Below, piece after piece: positions 58,810 through 59,804 of a stretch of DNA of 59,804 bases. The notes beneath the pieces are model-generated. The model ran no database searches. It was not told the DNA's origin and saw nothing but the letters and a program-made list of their open reading frames with translations. The stretch comes from Gammaproteobacteria bacterium. Its GTDB lineage: Bacteria; Pseudomonadota; Gammaproteobacteria; Steroidobacterales; PWYM01. How positions within the stretch are numbered: the stretch's first letter is position 1; every line of letters starts with the position of its first letter. The DNA lies in assembly GCA_003567475.1 (NCBI GenBank), contig PWZL01000046.1, forward strand, positions 1 to 59,804, given 5' to 3'. A program made the position numbers and the translations under genes.

Positions 58810-59576
58810 GGCTCGTCCTCCGGGGGGCGGGTGATGCTGGCGTAGTCGATGCCGTCGGCCTCCGACTGCAGGCGGTGGCCCTCGTCGAGCCACCAGCGGT
58901 GCACGCCGATGTCGAAGTGGGAATGCACGTCCCGCCCGGTGGTCCACATGCGCACCACCGGGTGGACCCGGGCACCCATCCACCACCAGGGGTTCGGGCC
59001 GTCTCGCCGCTGCACGCAGTCCTTGCGGAACGCCCAGACGCCCTGGTCATAGTAGTAGGCTTTGGGGTAGCTCTGGCGCTCGGTGGACACTTCGCGCTGG
59101 GTGCCACCGTAGGGCACGACCAGGCCATCGCGGATTTCCATCGCCCGCAACGGGTGATCGTCGCCGGCTTCCCACACGGTCATAACCGAGTCGATATCCT
59201 TCCGGGTCTCGAGGATCTCCAGGCAGTGATCGATGAGCTCGCCGCTGATCATCACCGTGTTCCCGAGCAGCAGCACGATGTTTTCCAGTCCCTCGACGCG
59301 CTCGTCGACCCACTCCACGGCGTGGCGGATGACGATGCCGTGGTTGACGCTGTCTCCGCCAAGTTCGTCCGGGCGCGGGATGATGGTGGCACCGGCCTCG
59401 CGCGAGGCCGCGGCGATGCGCTCGCCGTCGGTGGAGACATAGACGCCGTCGATCCGGCTGGCCTGGCGCGCGGCGTGAATCGGGTACTGCACCATCGGCC
59501 GGTCGTTCACCGGGAAGACGTTCTTGTCGATGATGGACTTGCTCCCCGCGCGGGCGGTGACGATGGCGACATTCAT
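58806..59576 (-). CDS. acylneuraminate cytidylyltransferase-like protein (NeuA family)
   Basis: A 256-residue nucleotidyltransferase: VAIVTARAGSKSIIDKNVFPVNDRPMVQYPIHAA is the CTP-binding start of CMP-NeuAc synthetases (Arg and Ser-Lys in RAGSKSI), followed by GVYVSTDGERIAAAS and RPDELGGDSVNHG. The second half (WWWMGARVHPVVRMWTTGRDVHSHFDI) is less typical of NeuA. It should activate a 3-deoxy-ulosonic or similar acid with CMP. Its ATG overlaps the stop of the SMP-30 gene by ATGA. Confidence 0.85.
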   Translation of the reverse strand: MNVAIVTARAGSKSIIDKNVFPVNDRPMVQYPIHAARQASRIDGVYVSTDGERIAAASREAGATIIPRPDELGGDSVNHGIVIRHAVEWVDERVEGLENIVLLLGNTVMISGELIDHCLEILETRKDIDSVMTVWEAGDDHPLRAMEIRDGLVVPYGGTQREVSTERQSYPKAYYYDQGVWAFRKDCVQRRDGPNPWWWMGARVHPVVRMWTTGRDVHSHFDIGVHRWWLDEGHRLQSEADGIDYASITRPPEDEP

Positions 59577-59804
59577 GGGCTGGCCCCGGTGTGTTGGCAA
59601 TCGGCGTCGATCAGAATGCGCGAATCGTATACCGGGCCGCCCTCCACGTTCACCTCGACCCGGAACACCGCGCCGGCATGGGGGCCGGCCTCCACCCGCG
59701 CCGGACCCCCCGCCGAAGTGACGAACAGCTCGCCGCGGCCCGGCGCGCCGAAGCACAGGCTGGTGGTGTAACGCGCCGGCAGCGTGATCCGTTCCATCAC
59801 CTCG
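59573..59804 (-). CDS. SMP-30/gluconolactonase-like protein, C-terminal part (runs off right edge)
   Basis: The last 77 residues of a protein with ERITLPARYTTSLCFG, GELFVTSAGG and a closing VEGGPVYDSR. The LPxxxTSLCFG then LFVTSA pattern is the last blade of SMP-30/gluconolactonase-type beta-propellers. The start is outside the window. First gene seen of the coupled cluster that continues with the cytidylyltransferase, hydroxyacid dehydrogenase and epimerase. Confidence 0.75.
   Translation of the reverse strand, partial: EVMERITLPARYTTSLCFGAPGRGELFVTSAGGPARVEAGPHAGAVFRVEVNVEGGPVYDSRILIDADCQHTGASP

Overview
The window is G+C-rich (about two thirds by eye), densely packed DNA with short gaps, many ATGA/GTGA overlaps and Shine-Dalgarno-led genes. 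RlmI, IlvA, OmpW, a GlnK-type PII protein, a CnoX-like thioredoxin and a PA3496-like small protein point to a gammaproteobacterial chromosome. A Chromatiales or Ectothiorhodospiraceae-like organism is my inference, not proven. I see no rRNA or tRNA genes, insertion sequences, prophage or CRISPR array.

Left part (1-20.3 kb): a minus-strand operon runs from a CpcT/CpeT-like lipoprotein through a tandem alpha/beta-hydrolase and an orphan TRAP binding lipoprotein to an SLC13-type permease. Opposite it lie a hydrolase and a UvrD-family helicase separated by a near-perfect lux-box palindrome. A scar of two 5'-truncated genes follows. Next come a methyltransferase and a five-gene operon (AhpD-like protein, NitT/TauT-type ABC transporter, acyl-CoA-dehydrogenase-like enzyme). 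Envelope genes (OmpW, TspO, lipoproteins), RlmI and IlvA complete this part.

Middle (20-38 kb): an RRM protein with a structured leader, a GldFG/DUF4340-type ABC exporter, the bicarbonate transporter SbtA with its PII-like partner SbtB, and an Lrp regulator divergent from a thiol-dioxygenase-like cupin. Then come a MerR-type regulator with an altered sensor region, an OppA-like lipoprotein with a flavin oxidase, a Pip peptidase with an Ntn asparaginase, a nitrilase homologue that has lost its catalytic Cys and Lys, an AEC carrier, a dienelactone-hydrolase lipoprotein and CnoX.

The most striking locus is 38.5-41.0 kb. A sigma54-type enhancer-binding protein with two PAS domains is divergent from a small exported protein that carries two TonB-box-like motifs. 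The promoter of the small gene has a good -24/-12 element. Upstream of it are three copies of a palindromic site (TACGG-AAAA-CCGTA type), at the distance expected for an activator and next to the regulator start codon. This looks like a self-contained, apparently undescribed regulatory module.

Right part (41-59.8 kb): an MDR oxidoreductase, a charged periplasmic repeat protein, DsbA/FrnE, GST, PBP4 (DacB), GlnK, a Rieske oxygenase, an SDR and a tandem Usp protein. A FixL-FixJ oxygen-sensing pair follows with a third, phospho-acceptor-less receiver. After a DMT exporter and MetC comes a second orphan TRAP lipoprotein, facing a translationally coupled cluster (SMP-30, CMP-sugar synthetase, 2-hydroxyacid dehydrogenase, epimerase) that runs off the right edge.
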